Notes under the pieces: generated by a model | Databases searched by the model: none | The model's input: only the letters and a program-made list of their open reading frames with translations | What the model was told of the DNA's origin: nothing | Translations under genes and position numbers: made by a program | Shown here: in pieces, positions 1-7,954 of the stretch | Layout: each line of letters starts with the position of its first letter | How positions within the stretch are numbered: the first letter of the stretch is position 1 | Source: Paenibacillus sp. | GTDB lineage: Bacteria; Bacillota; Bacilli; Paenibacillales; YIM-B00363 | Length of the DNA: 64,000 nucleotides | Assembly (NCBI RefSeq): GCF_035645195.1 | Contig: NZ_DASQNA010000008.1 | Coordinates: 186,001-250,000 of the forward strand | Reading direction: 5' to 3'

Positions 1-456
1 CACTACACGAAGGAAGGCGACAAAATCGTTCCGACGGAGGAAGGCAAGCAGATCGCTTGGTCGGTGTACTACAAGCCGCTCGCGAGCCCCGACGAATGGT
101 ACCAAATGTACGGCGTGATGGCGGACTGGGCGGAGTTTTATTACCCGACCGAGCGGAACGCTTCCCGCGAAGACGTCGATCCCGTCTACTTTATGCCGCC
201 GCAGCCGGATTTGGTGGCGAAGCGGGTGCAGCTCAACACGAAGGTCGATACGTATTATACGGACGTCGTCACGGGCAAACAGAGCCTCGATACGTTCGAC
301 GCGTTCGCGCAGGATTGGCTGAAGAGCGGCGGGCAGGACATTCTCGACGGCTACAACAAGCTGTATCAAGAGCTCGGCTCGCCGAAATTCGAGTACAAGG
401 AATTCCCTCCGGGCGAGCTGTACACGGGCAAGCATTTGTTCGACGGCAAGAAGTAA
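1..456 (+). CDS. Extracellular solute-binding protein, C-terminal end (partial)
   Basis: The reading frame is open from the first base, so the gene begins upstream; 151 residues remain. The tail, with its aromatic and acidic segments (LASPDEWYQMYGVMADWAEF, LYQELGSPKFEYKEF), is like the C-terminus of LplA-type sugar-binding lipoproteins of Paenibacillus ABC importers, which end in a helical segment around 'NKLYQELG'. The family assignment is made from this pattern only, since the signal peptide and core lie outside the window. A strong terminator follows directly, so this is the last gene of an upstream operon, presumably permease-permease-binding protein. Confidence 0.7.
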   Translation, partial: HYTKEGDKIVPTEEGKQIAWSVYYKPLASPDEWYQMYGVMADWAEFYYPTERNASREDVDPVYFMPPQPDLVAKRVQLNTKVDTYYTDVVTGKQSLDTFDAFAQDWLKSGGQDILDGYNKLYQELGSPKFEYKEFPPGELYTGKHLFDGKK

Positions 457-462
457 TAAGCG

Positions 463-503
463 AAAAGCCGCATTCCCTAGTATCGGGAACGCGGCTTTTC
501 CTT
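463..503 (+). terminator. Rho-independent terminator of the upstream transporter operon
   Basis: An 11-bp stem GCCGCATTCCC / GGGAACGCGGC (one G-T pair) with a 6-base loop is flanked by AAAA on the left and TTTT on the right. It can work on both strands and so could also end the leftward sugar porter gene. Confidence 0.85.
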
Positions 504-521
504 TGAGAAAGGATTCGTTGA

Positions 522-1910
522 TTATGCCTTGCGGCTCCAAAGCGACTCTACGTCCTCGAGCGACTTTCCTTTCGTCTCGGGCACGAGCTTCCAAGAGAAG
601 AGGAGCGCGACGACGGACATGAAGGCGAACACCCAGAACGTGAGCGCGGGGCCCGCGAACGACAGCATCGGCGGGAACGACTGCGATACGATGTAGTCGG
701 CGATCCACAGCGCCATCGCTGCGATGGCGGTCGCCCGGCCGCGGTAGCGGTTCGGGAAAATTTCGGACAGCATGACCCAGACGACCGGACCGAGCGATAC
801 CGCGAACGCGGCGACGTACACGAGCACGAGCAGCAGCACGACCGTTCCGGACGTGTACCCGGTGTGGAACGCGGCGCCGATCCCGACGAGGCTCAGCGCC
901 ATGACCGACGTGCCGGCCAGCAGCAGCGCTTTCCGGCCGACCTTGTCGATCAGCCAGATGGAGAGAATCGTAAAGACGAAATTGACGAAGCCGACCATGA
1001 TCGTTTGGACGAGCGACGCGTTCGTTCCTGCGCCCGTCGCTTTGAAAATTTCCGGCGCGTAATACATGACGGCGTTGATGCCGGTCACCTGCTGCAGTAC
1101 CGCGAGGCCGACGCCGACGAGCAGCGCGAGCCGCAGCCCCGGACGGAACAAGTCGCGAAGCGGACCCGCCTCTTGCGCGAACGAAGCTTTGATGTCGAGC
1201 ACCTCTTGCTTCGCCGCATCTTCGCCGTGAATTTTCACCAGGATCGGCAGCGCTTCGGCGGGGCGGCCTTGCTTGATGAGCCAGCGAGGGCTTTCCGGCA
1301 CGAAGAAGAGCAGCGCGAGGAACGCGACGCCCGGCAAGACGCCGACGCCGAACATCCAGCGCCAGCCGTTCTCTACGTTCCAAGCGGCATCTCCAAGGCC
1401 GGCGATGTACGAGTTAACGAAATAGACGATGAAAATGCCGGTGACGACCGCGAGCTGGTTCAGCGCGACCAACCGGCCGCGGTGCTTCGCCGGCGCGACC
1501 TCCGCGTTGTACATCGGGCACAGGGTGGACGTAATGCCGATCCCGATGCCGCCGAGAATGCGGGAGAGCACGAACACGGAGAACGTTCCTGCGATCGCGG
1601 AGCCGAGCGAGCCGAGCACGAACAGAACGCCCGCGGCGAAAATGACTTTCTTCCGGCCGAATTTGTCGCCCAGGACGCCCGCGGACGCGGCGCCCCCGAT
1701 GCAGCCGACGATCAGGGAGGAGACGGCCCAGCCGACTTGGAACTCGTTGAGGGCGAATCGTTCCTGCATAAAGCCGATCGCGCCCGAAATGACGGCCGTG
1801 TCGAAACCGAATAATAATCCGCCGATGGCGGCGATACTGGAAATGAGCGTCACGAACTTCATGTTATGGGAACGAATGTCGTTCGTTGTTGCTGGAACCG
1901 ATGCTTGCAT
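522..1910 (-). CDS. MFS sugar:proton symporter (sugar porter family)
   Basis: A 462-residue, 12-helix major facilitator protein of the sugar porter family (XylE/AraE/IolT type), which brings a monosaccharide into the cell with a proton. Visible signatures are GFDTAVISGA in helix 1, the DKFGRKK loop after helix 2, PESPRWL after helix 6, VGRKALL in the second half, and the closing PETKGKSLE. Length is normal for the family. The ATG at 1910 follows AAAGGTGA at about 9 nt. It lies downstream of, and on the same strand as, the sugar sensor triad, with its own promoter, which suggests that it is the target of that system. The sugar (xylose, arabinose, glucose or inositol) cannot be told from sequence. 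Confidence 0.92.
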   Translation of the reverse strand: MQASVPATTNDIRSHNMKFVTLISSIAAIGGLLFGFDTAVISGAIGFMQERFALNEFQVGWAVSSLIVGCIGGAASAGVLGDKFGRKKVIFAAGVLFVLGSLGSAIAGTFSVFVLSRILGGIGIGITSTLCPMYNAEVAPAKHRGRLVALNQLAVVTGIFIVYFVNSYIAGLGDAAWNVENGWRWMFGVGVLPGVAFLALLFFVPESPRWLIKQGRPAEALPILVKIHGEDAAKQEVLDIKASFAQEAGPLRDLFRPGLRLALLVGVGLAVLQQVTGINAVMYYAPEIFKATGAGTNASLVQTIMVGFVNFVFTILSIWLIDKVGRKALLLAGTSVMALSLVGIGAAFHTGYTSGTVVLLLVLVYVAAFAVSLGPVVWVMLSEIFPNRYRGRATAIAAMALWIADYIVSQSFPPMLSFAGPALTFWVFAFMSVVALLFSWKLVPETKGKSLEDVESLWSRKA

Positions 1911-1971
1911 AACGTTCGATCACCTTTCGAGTAAGCCTGTATTTTGCCGTCCCTTCGGGAGCAGCGTTGCC

Positions 1972-1980
1972 ATTATAGCA
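1972..1980 (-). promoter_or_regulatory. Extended -10 promoter of the sugar porter gene
   Basis: On the minus strand the sequence reads TGCTATAAT, a perfect TATAAT with a TG extension, about 65 nt before the ATG. No good -35 is seen at the right distance, which fits a promoter that needs an activator, such as the nearby AraC-type response regulator. Confidence 0.5.
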
Positions 1981-2088
1981 TGGGGCCGCCTGCACTTATT
2001 CGTTGTATACCCGCACTTCCTTGATGCCATTAAATGTTCCGTTCGTTTGGCAAGCTTGCGAAAGATAGCATTTTTTCGAGATGGACAA

Positions 2089-2118
2089 CGAAAAAGTCCT
2101 TGCCGGCGGCAAGGACCC
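2089..2118 (-). terminator. Terminator of the sensor triad operon
   Basis: On the minus strand GTCCTTGCC-GCC-GGCAAGGAC is followed by TTTTT. It lies 10 to 35 nt past the response regulator stop and separates the regulator operon from the sugar porter gene. Confidence 0.9.
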
Positions 2119-2125
2119 AGGGTCG

Positions 2126-3472
2126 TTACGTTTGTTGGACCGTTCCTTTGTACTCGGAAGGCGTGGAGCCGGTCACTTTTTTAAAGACTCTGCTAAAATA
2201 GTTCGGATCTTTGTAACCGACCTCGTAGCACACTTCTTTCAAGCTGAGCTCGCCGGACGCGATCAGCTCCTTCGCTTTTTCGATCCGAAGCCGGGTCACG
2301 AAATCGGTGAAGCTTTCTCCGGTTTGCTGCTTGAACAGCTTGCTGAAATATTGCGGGTGCAGGTGTACGAAGCCCGCCGCGTCTTCGAGGGAAATGTCGG
2401 TCGTAAACCGTTCGGCGATATAGTCCTTCGCCCGGTCCAGCACCGTGACGGTGCGGCGCTCCCGTTCGTCCCGGATGCGCTGCAGCGCGGAGACGACGTA
2501 GCTCCGGCGTTCGGCGTCCTGGCCCGCGCTATGGGCGAGCTCCTCGGGCGGGCGTTCGCCGGGCTGCACGACTTCGTCGAACAATCGGACGCCGCCGGCG
2601 TCGCCGACGAACGTCGAAGCGAACACCGCCTCGAAATACGAAGTTCGGAAGCCTTCGGCTTCGCGCTGCGGCGCACCGACGCCGACGGACGCCGAGAAGC
2701 CGTATTGCCGCAGCAGAAATTCGTTCAGCCGGGCGCCGAACGTTCGCAGCTCTTCCTTCCCGCTCCTCGACGCCTCCTCCGACGGAAATCGGAAAAACAC
2801 GGTCATGTGCCAATCGATCAGCGAGCTGACGATGCAGGGGAGCGAGGAAGCTTTGGCGAAGCTTCGCACCGAATCGTAGATGCTCTTGCTATCGAGCTCG
2901 TACGCCTGCTTCGGGAACGCGGCGATGAGCGCGCAGCCCCGGTCGAGCGGGAACGACAGCCATTCCGTCAGCGTGTCGACGTCTTTGGCCTGCACCGGGT
3001 TCGCCATGATCGTGAACGCCAGCTCGTTCTCCACCATCGGCTCCAGCTGGGACACTTTGTGCAGCAGCTCCAGCTCTTGCTCCCGTCTCGATTTTTCCTG
3101 CTCGACCTGCGCCACCATGCGGCGCAGCGTCTCTTCGATCCGCTCTCGGGAAGCGGGCTTCACGAGAAATTCTTTGACGCCGAGGGATATCGCTTCCTGT
3201 GCGTAGGAAAAATAATCGTATGCGGTCACGAGCACCATTTGTACGTCCGGCAGCAGCGTTTTGATTTGGCGCAGCGCCGCAAGCCCCTGGATGCCGGGCA
3301 TGTTGATGTCCATGAACACGATGTGCGGCCGATGCTCTTCGGCGAGCGCGATCGCCGTCCGGCCGCTGTCCGCATGAATGATGCGGAAGGCGTCCGGCAT
3401 GGCGCTCCGCGCGATCCATTCTAATCCTTCCCTCTCCAGCGGCTCGTCATCCGCGATCAATAGTCGGTACAT
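2126..3472 (-). CDS. AraC-type response regulator (YesN family)
   Basis: 448 residues: an N-terminal receiver domain (about 1-120, acidic pocket ADDE at 7-10, phosphoacceptor D55 in MDINMP, conserved K in EFLVKPAS), a poorly conserved middle, and a C-terminal AraC double helix-turn-helix (about 345-445, ending YKDPNYFSRVFKKVTGSTPSEYK). Phosphorylated by the kinase encoded just upstream, it should activate sugar-uptake promoters. The ATG is preceded by AAAGGAGGAG, which lies inside the last codons of the kinase gene (26-nt overlap), so the two are translationally coupled. The obvious target is the neighbouring sugar porter; that is inference. Confidence 0.93.
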   Translation of the reverse strand: MYRLLIADDEPLEREGLEWIARSAMPDAFRIIHADSGRTAIALAEEHRPHIVFMDINMPGIQGLAALRQIKTLLPDVQMVLVTAYDYFSYAQEAISLGVKEFLVKPASRERIEETLRRMVAQVEQEKSRREQELELLHKVSQLEPMVENELAFTIMANPVQAKDVDTLTEWLSFPLDRGCALIAAFPKQAYELDSKSIYDSVRSFAKASSLPCIVSSLIDWHMTVFFRFPSEEASRSGKEELRTFGARLNEFLLRQYGFSASVGVGAPQREAEGFRTSYFEAVFASTFVGDAGGVRLFDEVVQPGERPPEELAHSAGQDAERRSYVVSALQRIRDERERRTVTVLDRAKDYIAERFTTDISLEDAAGFVHLHPQYFSKLFKQQTGESFTDFVTRLRIEKAKELIASGELSLKEVCYEVGYKDPNYFSRVFKKVTGSTPSEYKGTVQQT

Positions 3473-4895
3473 CGTCGTTCTCCTCCTTTCCGAGCGGTAA
3501 CTTCAAGGTAATGGACGTGCCGACGCCCTCGGCGCTTCGGATGTCGACGAAGTCGCTGCGGCCGGTGAACAGCTGCAGCCGCTTCAATACGTTGCGGACG
3601 CCAATGCCGGACGCGTTCCCTTCGGGCGTGTATTCCATCTTCATTAACGCGTTCGCGAGCTCCGGCGGCATGCCGACGCCGTTATCCTCGACGGTAATCC
3701 ACGCCTCGTCCCCGACCCGCCGCGCCCGCAGTTCGATCCGCGCGCCGGCTTCCTTCTTCTCGACGCCGTGCACGAACGCGTTCTCGACGATCGGCTGGAT
3801 TGTCAGCAGCGGAAGGGGCATGTCGAGCAGCGATTCGTCGACGTCGCTCGCGAACGCGATTTTGTCGCGGAACCGCGCCCGCTGAATCGCGATGTACTGC
3901 TGCACGTGCTCGACCTCTTCGCGCAGCGTCGCAGGGCGGTCTAAGCGGCGCAAATTGTACCGCAGCATATTCGACACGGCGACGATCAGGTCGCTCGACC
4001 GGCTTGCGCCTTCCAGCAGGGCGAGCTTCGAGATGACGTTCAGCGTATTGAACAAAAAATGCGGATGGATTTGGCTTTGGAGCGCCTGCAGCTCGAGCTC
4101 TTTGACCAGCCGATCCTTCTCCAACGATTCCTTCTCCGCCTCCATCAGCGCGACGACGTCCCGCTGCATGCGCAGGAACGTGTCCGTCAGCAGCGCGAAT
4201 TCGTCGTCCGTCCGTTCGCGGACGGGGGGAGGCTCGGCGCGTTTGCCTTTGGCGAAATCCGCGGCCATGCGGACGAGGCGGGACACCGGCGCCGTCACGC
4301 TGCGGGAGATCCACAGCGCCAGCATGACGCTGAGCAGCGCATTGATCGCGAACACGTATACGCCGTAGTCGTACAGCTTCGCGAGTTCCTGCTGGAGCTT
4401 CGCGAAGATCGGCACGTAGGCGCTCAGCTCCTCGTCGATCAATCGCTGCGCGTCTTCCTGCACGAACGCGAGCGTTCGTTCGACCGGCTCGTACAAGGCC
4501 AGCGCCTGCTCCGGCTGCAGCTCGAGGCTCGCCGCGGCGGCGTGCGACGATTGCGCCAGCAGGGTGTCCACGACGCCCAGGAAGCCGAGCCGGACCGCCT
4601 CGTCCGCGTAGCCCGGCGGCAGCCGCTCGAGTTGGGCGCGCCGGTCTTCGAGGTCGGCTCTCGTCGCCTCCGCTTCCTGCGCCCGACGCTCGGTCGGATT
4701 CGCGAAATACGCGTGCAGCGCCTGCACGTGGCTTTCCGCGCTGCGCGCGATTTGATTGTATAGCAGCGTGCGGTTCATCGTCGTCTCGTAGCTTGCTTGC
4801 GTTTCGTTCAGCGTATGGAACAAAAAGAATGCGACCGCATTCGTAAAGACGACGAGCAGCGGGAGAAACAGCATCAGCTTCGTGCGGATTTTCAT
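3447..4895 (-). CDS. Sensor histidine kinase (YesM/LytS-like)
   Basis: Two membrane helices (about 9-28 and 183-203) enclose a ~150-residue extracytoplasmic helical region, followed by HAMP (about 205-255), a His_kinase domain with phosphoacceptor H279 in QIHPHFLFNTLN, and a HATPase domain with the N box (ENAFVHG), DNGVGM and GIGVRN. I place the start at ATG 4895, not TTG 4901, because GGGAGG lies 9 nt before it; it then overlaps the stop of the upstream binding-protein gene as ATGA. The external part has no sign of a Cache domain, which fits a kinase that reads a separate binding protein. Confidence 0.92.
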   Translation of the reverse strand: MKIRTKLMLFLPLLVVFTNAVAFFLFHTLNETQASYETTMNRTLLYNQIARSAESHVQALHAYFANPTERRAQEAEATRADLEDRRAQLERLPPGYADEAVRLGFLGVVDTLLAQSSHAAAASLELQPEQALALYEPVERTLAFVQEDAQRLIDEELSAYVPIFAKLQQELAKLYDYGVYVFAINALLSVMLALWISRSVTAPVSRLVRMAADFAKGKRAEPPPVRERTDDEFALLTDTFLRMQRDVVALMEAEKESLEKDRLVKELELQALQSQIHPHFLFNTLNVISKLALLEGASRSSDLIVAVSNMLRYNLRRLDRPATLREEVEHVQQYIAIQRARFRDKIAFASDVDESLLDMPLPLLTIQPIVENAFVHGVEKKEAGARIELRARRVGDEAWITVEDNGVGMPPELANALMKMEYTPEGNASGIGVRNVLKRLQLFTGRSDFVDIRSAEGVGTSITLKLPLGKEENDDVPTIDRG

Positions 4896-5890
4896 GAACA
4901 ATGTCCTCCCGCGCCGCTCGGGTCGGCCGTCACGACGTCGGCTGCCGTATAGTTGTACTCGGGCAGCGGCTGTCCGGCGGCGCCTTGCCGCGCCAGCTCC
5001 ATGGCGAGCTCGCCCATGCGCGCGGGCTGCTGCTGAATCGTCGCGGCGATGCGGCAGCCCGCGATGCCGGCCATCGTCTCCGGCACGTCGTCGAATGCGT
5101 AAATGTTCGGCAGCGGCAAGCCGGCGCGTTCGGCGGCGTCGCCGATGCCGATGCCGTCTAAGGAGCTGAAGCCGACCATGAAGCCGATCTCCGGATGCTC
5201 GCGGAGCATCCGCTCCGCTTCCGCCGCCGCCCGCAGGCGGGAAATCGACGAAGCGGCGACGTCCGCGATGGCGAGCCCCGGGTAGCGGGCAATCGCCCGG
5301 CGGAACCCTTCGAGCCGCTGGATTTGGTTCGGCGCGCGTTCGTCGCCGATCAGCACGCCGACAGCGCCTCGCCCCCGCGACGCTTCCGCCACGAGCAGGC
5401 CGACCGTCTCGCCGGCCTGCTCATTGTTCGAGCCGACGTACGCCTGCCGCGCGCTCCCCGGTTCGTCGGTGTCGACCGTGATCACGACGATGCCGCGCCG
5501 GACGGCGTCGTCGATCAAGCGCCGAAACCGCTCGTCGCCGATCCCCTGCACGAGGATCGCGTCGGCGCCGCTCGCGATCGCTTTGTCGAGCAGCCGCAGC
5601 TGCTCTTCGGGGTCGATGCGCCGCGGCCCCGCGTATTCGAGCAGCCAGCCGCCCTGCGCGGCCGCCTCCCGCGCCCCCCGTTCGACGGCTCGCCAGAACG
5701 GGTTGTCCGCTTCCTGCGAGACGAGCACCGCCCGCGGGGCGCCGACGCTTTCGCCTTCGCCGCGGACCCCCACCAAGTCGCGCACGCTCCGCGCCGTCTC
5801 CGCGACCTGCGCGAGGCAGGCGGCGAGCGCCAGCAGAAGCGCGGCCAATCCGATATTCCATAGGAGTTTCGATTTCGATTTTGATGTCAT
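4892..5890 (-). CDS. Membrane-anchored periplasmic-binding-like sugar sensor
   Basis: 332 residues with a single N-terminal hydrophobic segment (about 9-28, WNIGLAALLLALAACLAQV) and then a full type I periplasmic-binding fold (Peripla_BP_4): VLVSQEADNPFWRAVERGA, DAILVQGIGDERF, VVITVDTDEPGS, AYVGSNNEQAGE, ERAPNQIQRLEGFR. It resembles ribose/xylose/galactose-binding proteins, but there is no ABC ATPase or permease beside it. It is followed with a 4-nt overlap by a histidine kinase. This is the arrangement of the XylFII-LytS-YesN type three-component sensors, in which the binding protein presents the sugar to the kinase. A cysteine (AAC) in the hydrophobic segment might be lipidated, but the lipobox is poor. 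Confidence 0.88.
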   Translation of the reverse strand: MTSKSKSKLLWNIGLAALLLALAACLAQVAETARSVRDLVGVRGEGESVGAPRAVLVSQEADNPFWRAVERGAREAAAQGGWLLEYAGPRRIDPEEQLRLLDKAIASGADAILVQGIGDERFRRLIDDAVRRGIVVITVDTDEPGSARQAYVGSNNEQAGETVGLLVAEASRGRGAVGVLIGDERAPNQIQRLEGFRRAIARYPGLAIADVAASSISRLRAAAEAERMLREHPEIGFMVGFSSLDGIGIGDAAERAGLPLPNIYAFDDVPETMAGIAGCRIAATIQQQPARMGELAMELARQGAAGQPLPEYNYTAADVVTADPSGAGGHCS

Positions 5891-5928
5891 GCGAACCCTC
5901 GACCGCTCCGTTTATAATAGAAAGCCTG

Positions 5929-5943
5929 CTTTACATTATACCA
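5929..5943 (-). promoter_or_regulatory. Promoter of the sensor triad (extended -10)
   Basis: On the minus strand the sequence reads TGGTATAAT (TG extension plus perfect TATAAT), about 45 nt upstream of the binding-protein ATG. There is no clear -35. Confidence 0.45.
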
Positions 5944-6030
5944 CCGGACGCGCCGACGGAAACGGCTCCCGCGCGTCGACGAAACCTTCTCGCGGCGTTC
6001 GGCGTCGATATAGGCGGGAGGTGATGGACG

Positions 6031-6561
6031 TTGAGAACGCGGAACGCCGCCGCGGCAGGCTTGCTGCTTGCGGCGCTGCTCGGGTGCGAGGATGCGTCGC
6101 TCTCCGGCGGTTCGCCCAGCGAGGAGAAGCCGGGCGCGGCGAAGGAAGCCGCTTCGCCCGTCGGCTCGGCGGACGAGGCCGAGGCGGAACGATTCGAGCT
6201 GCGAATATGGTCGCCGAACGCCGAGTTCAAGGCCGGGGAACCGTTCGAAGTCGCGGCGGAGCTCATCTATCGTTCCGACGAAGCCGTAACAATCATGCAT
6301 GCTTCGCCGCTCGCGCATTTTCAAATTTACGATTCGAACGACCAACCGCTGATCAAGACGTTCGTGACGGATCAAGTCGGGTTCATTGTGCCGCTGCGCC
6401 CGAACGAGCCGTACAACCCTGGTAAACAAACGCTGAAGGTCGATCGACCGGGAACGTACCGCATCGTGGCGACCGCGTCGTTCCGCCTGCGGGATGCGGA
6501 CGAGCAATGGAGGGAAGAGTTGAGAATCGTTTCGGCGCCGCTCGAGATCGTGGTAAAATAA
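6031..6561 (+). CDS. Hypothetical lipoprotein with Ig-like domain
   Basis: 176 residues. The N-terminus has a short lipoprotein signal (AGLLLAALLGC, cysteine about residue 19), then a linker rich in Ala, Gly and Glu (about 20-53), then a compact beta-type domain of about 120 residues (FELRIWSPNAEFKAGEPFEV to RIVSAPLEIVVK) with the look of BsuPI-like or other Ig-fold modules. The start is TTG, chosen because GGGAGGTGA sits 6 nt before it. It is transcribed divergently from the sugar sensor. Function unknown; it should sit on the outer face of the membrane. Confidence 0.75.
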   Translation: MRTRNAAAAGLLLAALLGCEDASLSGGSPSEEKPGAAKEAASPVGSADEAEAERFELRIWSPNAEFKAGEPFEVAAELIYRSDEAVTIMHASPLAHFQIYDSNDQPLIKTFVTDQVGFIVPLRPNEPYNPGKQTLKVDRPGTYRIVATASFRLRDADEQWREELRIVSAPLEIVVK

Positions 6562-6600
6562 CCAGTAATTCTATGTAGTCGAGAAGGGGAATGAGGCGTA

Positions 6601-7005
6601 ATGGTGCATTCCGGCACGATTCAGACGTCCCGACGGGACGAGATGATCGACATTACGGACCGCGTCGCCGACATCGTCCGGCGCGAGGGCGTCGTCGGCG
6701 GCCTGGCGGTCGTCTACTGTCCGCATACGACCGCGGGCATTACGATCAACGAAAACGCCGACCCCGACGTCGTGCGCGATATGCTCATGCGTTGGGACGA
6801 GGTGTACCCTTGGGAGCATCCGAAATACCGGCATATCGAGGGCAATTCGGCGTCGCATTTGAAGGCGAGCACGGTAGGCGCGTCGCAGACGGTCATCATC
6901 GAAGGCGGGCGGCTGCTGCTCGGGCGGTGGCAGGGCATTTATTTTTGCGAGTTCGACGGCCCGCGTCAGCGGACGTTCTACGTGAAAATCGTGCGGACGG
7001 AATAG
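6601..7005 (+). CDS. YjbQ/UPF0047 family protein
   Basis: 134 residues matching the small UPF0047 (YjbQ) family: [20 protein letters not shown], then the [20 protein letters not shown] block with conserved His, Asn and Ser, and the closing [17 protein letters not shown]. Some members have weak thiamine-phosphate synthase activity and can replace ThiE; the true role is unclear. It is full length, has a GAGG element just before the ATG, and is separated by only 39 nt from the lipoprotein gene, so the two may be co-transcribed. A terminator follows. Confidence 0.92.
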   Translation: MVHSGTIQTSRRDEMIDITDRVADIVRREGVVGGLAVVYCPHTTAGITINENADPDVVRDMLMRWDEVYPWEHPKYRHIEGNSASHLKASTVGASQTVIIEGGRLLLGRWQGIYFCEFDGPRQRTFYVKIVRTE

Positions 7006-7067
7006 AGACGGGTTACAGACGAACCATGAACCAAGTCAACCAGCCGTCGAGATTGCCATTTGAATGG

Positions 7068-7096
7068 GAAAAACCACCCTTAGCGGGTGGTTTTCA
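7068..7096 (+). terminator. Bidirectional terminator between yjbQ-like and VOC genes
   Basis: AAAACCACCC-TTAGC-GGGTGGTTTT is a perfect stem with A-run and T-run flanks, between two convergent genes, so it can end both. Confidence 0.92.
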
Positions 7097-7102
7097 TATG
7101 GA

Positions 7103-7870
7103 TCAAGGAGTTTGCCGCACCATGATCCCGTTGCCGTACGGGTCATAGAACGTGAAGCATGCCGCGCCCAGCCGTTCTTCGATTCCGGTCACGTTCGATG
7201 CGTGTTTCGCGGACACGTGGGCTCTCGCCGCTTCGACATCCGGCGAATCGATCACCAGCGCCGGGGCGACGCGCAGGTCGAGCTGAAGCTTCTCGTAATG
7301 CACCTTGCCGGTCTGCGACAGCCGGTTATCGTCGACCAGCAGATCGGCGCCTTTCTCCATCGCAATGCCGTTCAACCCTTGCACGACCGGATCCGGCCGC
7401 ACGTCTTTCCGCAAAAAGCCGGCGTACCAGCTCTCCGTCTCGGCCGCATGGTCCGCATGCGCGATCACGCGGCTGATCCGTCGAAGCAGCGGGTGCGCAT
7501 CGCCTACAGGTTCCTGCGGCTGTTCGTGCGATACGGCCCAGCAGACCATGTTGCCGCCCACAGTGAAATGGGAGGCTTCGGAATAACGGTACAGCTCCCC
7601 GATGTGCATATATCCCATGCGGTTGCAGTAGTCGTACGATGCGTCGATATCGCGAACCGACTCGAACATGATCATCGGCGGGAACCCCCACATATTGCTG
7701 TCGAGAATGATCCCGGTGCCGTCGAACGATACTCCCCAGTAGATGCCGCCTCCCGTTTTGTTCGGCCGGATCGGCTGTTCGAACAAGTTCGCGTACCATT
7801 CAATGGACGCCTTCAAATCGGTTACGGGCAAAAATACGGTGTGCATGACGGGTTTGATCGGGTGTGTCAA
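7103..7870 (-). CDS. VOC superfamily protein (glyoxalase/dioxygenase-like, two modules)
   Basis: About 255 residues built as two vicinal-oxygen-chelate modules: the first starts MHTVFLPVTDLKASIEWYANLF, the second around RISRVIAHADHAAETESWYAGFL and ends FTFYDPYGNGIMVRQ, the usual closing beta strand of this fold. Such proteins are metal-dependent lyases, dioxygenases or resistance proteins; the substrate cannot be given. The GGAGAGGA element is 10 nt before the TTG at 7870 but only 1-2 nt before the GTG at 7879, so I prefer the TTG. It lies about 75 nt downstream of the sigma factor gene on the same strand and could be its co-transcribed target. Confidence 0.82.
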   Translation of the reverse strand: MTHPIKPVMHTVFLPVTDLKASIEWYANLFEQPIRPNKTGGGIYWGVSFDGTGIILDSNMWGFPPMIMFESVRDIDASYDYCNRMGYMHIGELYRYSEASHFTVGGNMVCWAVSHEQPQEPVGDAHPLLRRISRVIAHADHAAETESWYAGFLRKDVRPDPVVQGLNGIAMEKGADLLVDDNRLSQTGKVHYEKLQLDLRVAPALVIDSPDVEAARAHVSAKHASNVTGIEERLGAACFTFYDPYGNGIMVRQTP

Positions 7871-7954
7871 AGCCTGCACTTCCTCTCCAATAAGTTGACT
7901 TCAACACAAGGACACATCGAAACGGAAATCTCTATCAATCTACAACGAAAAAAA

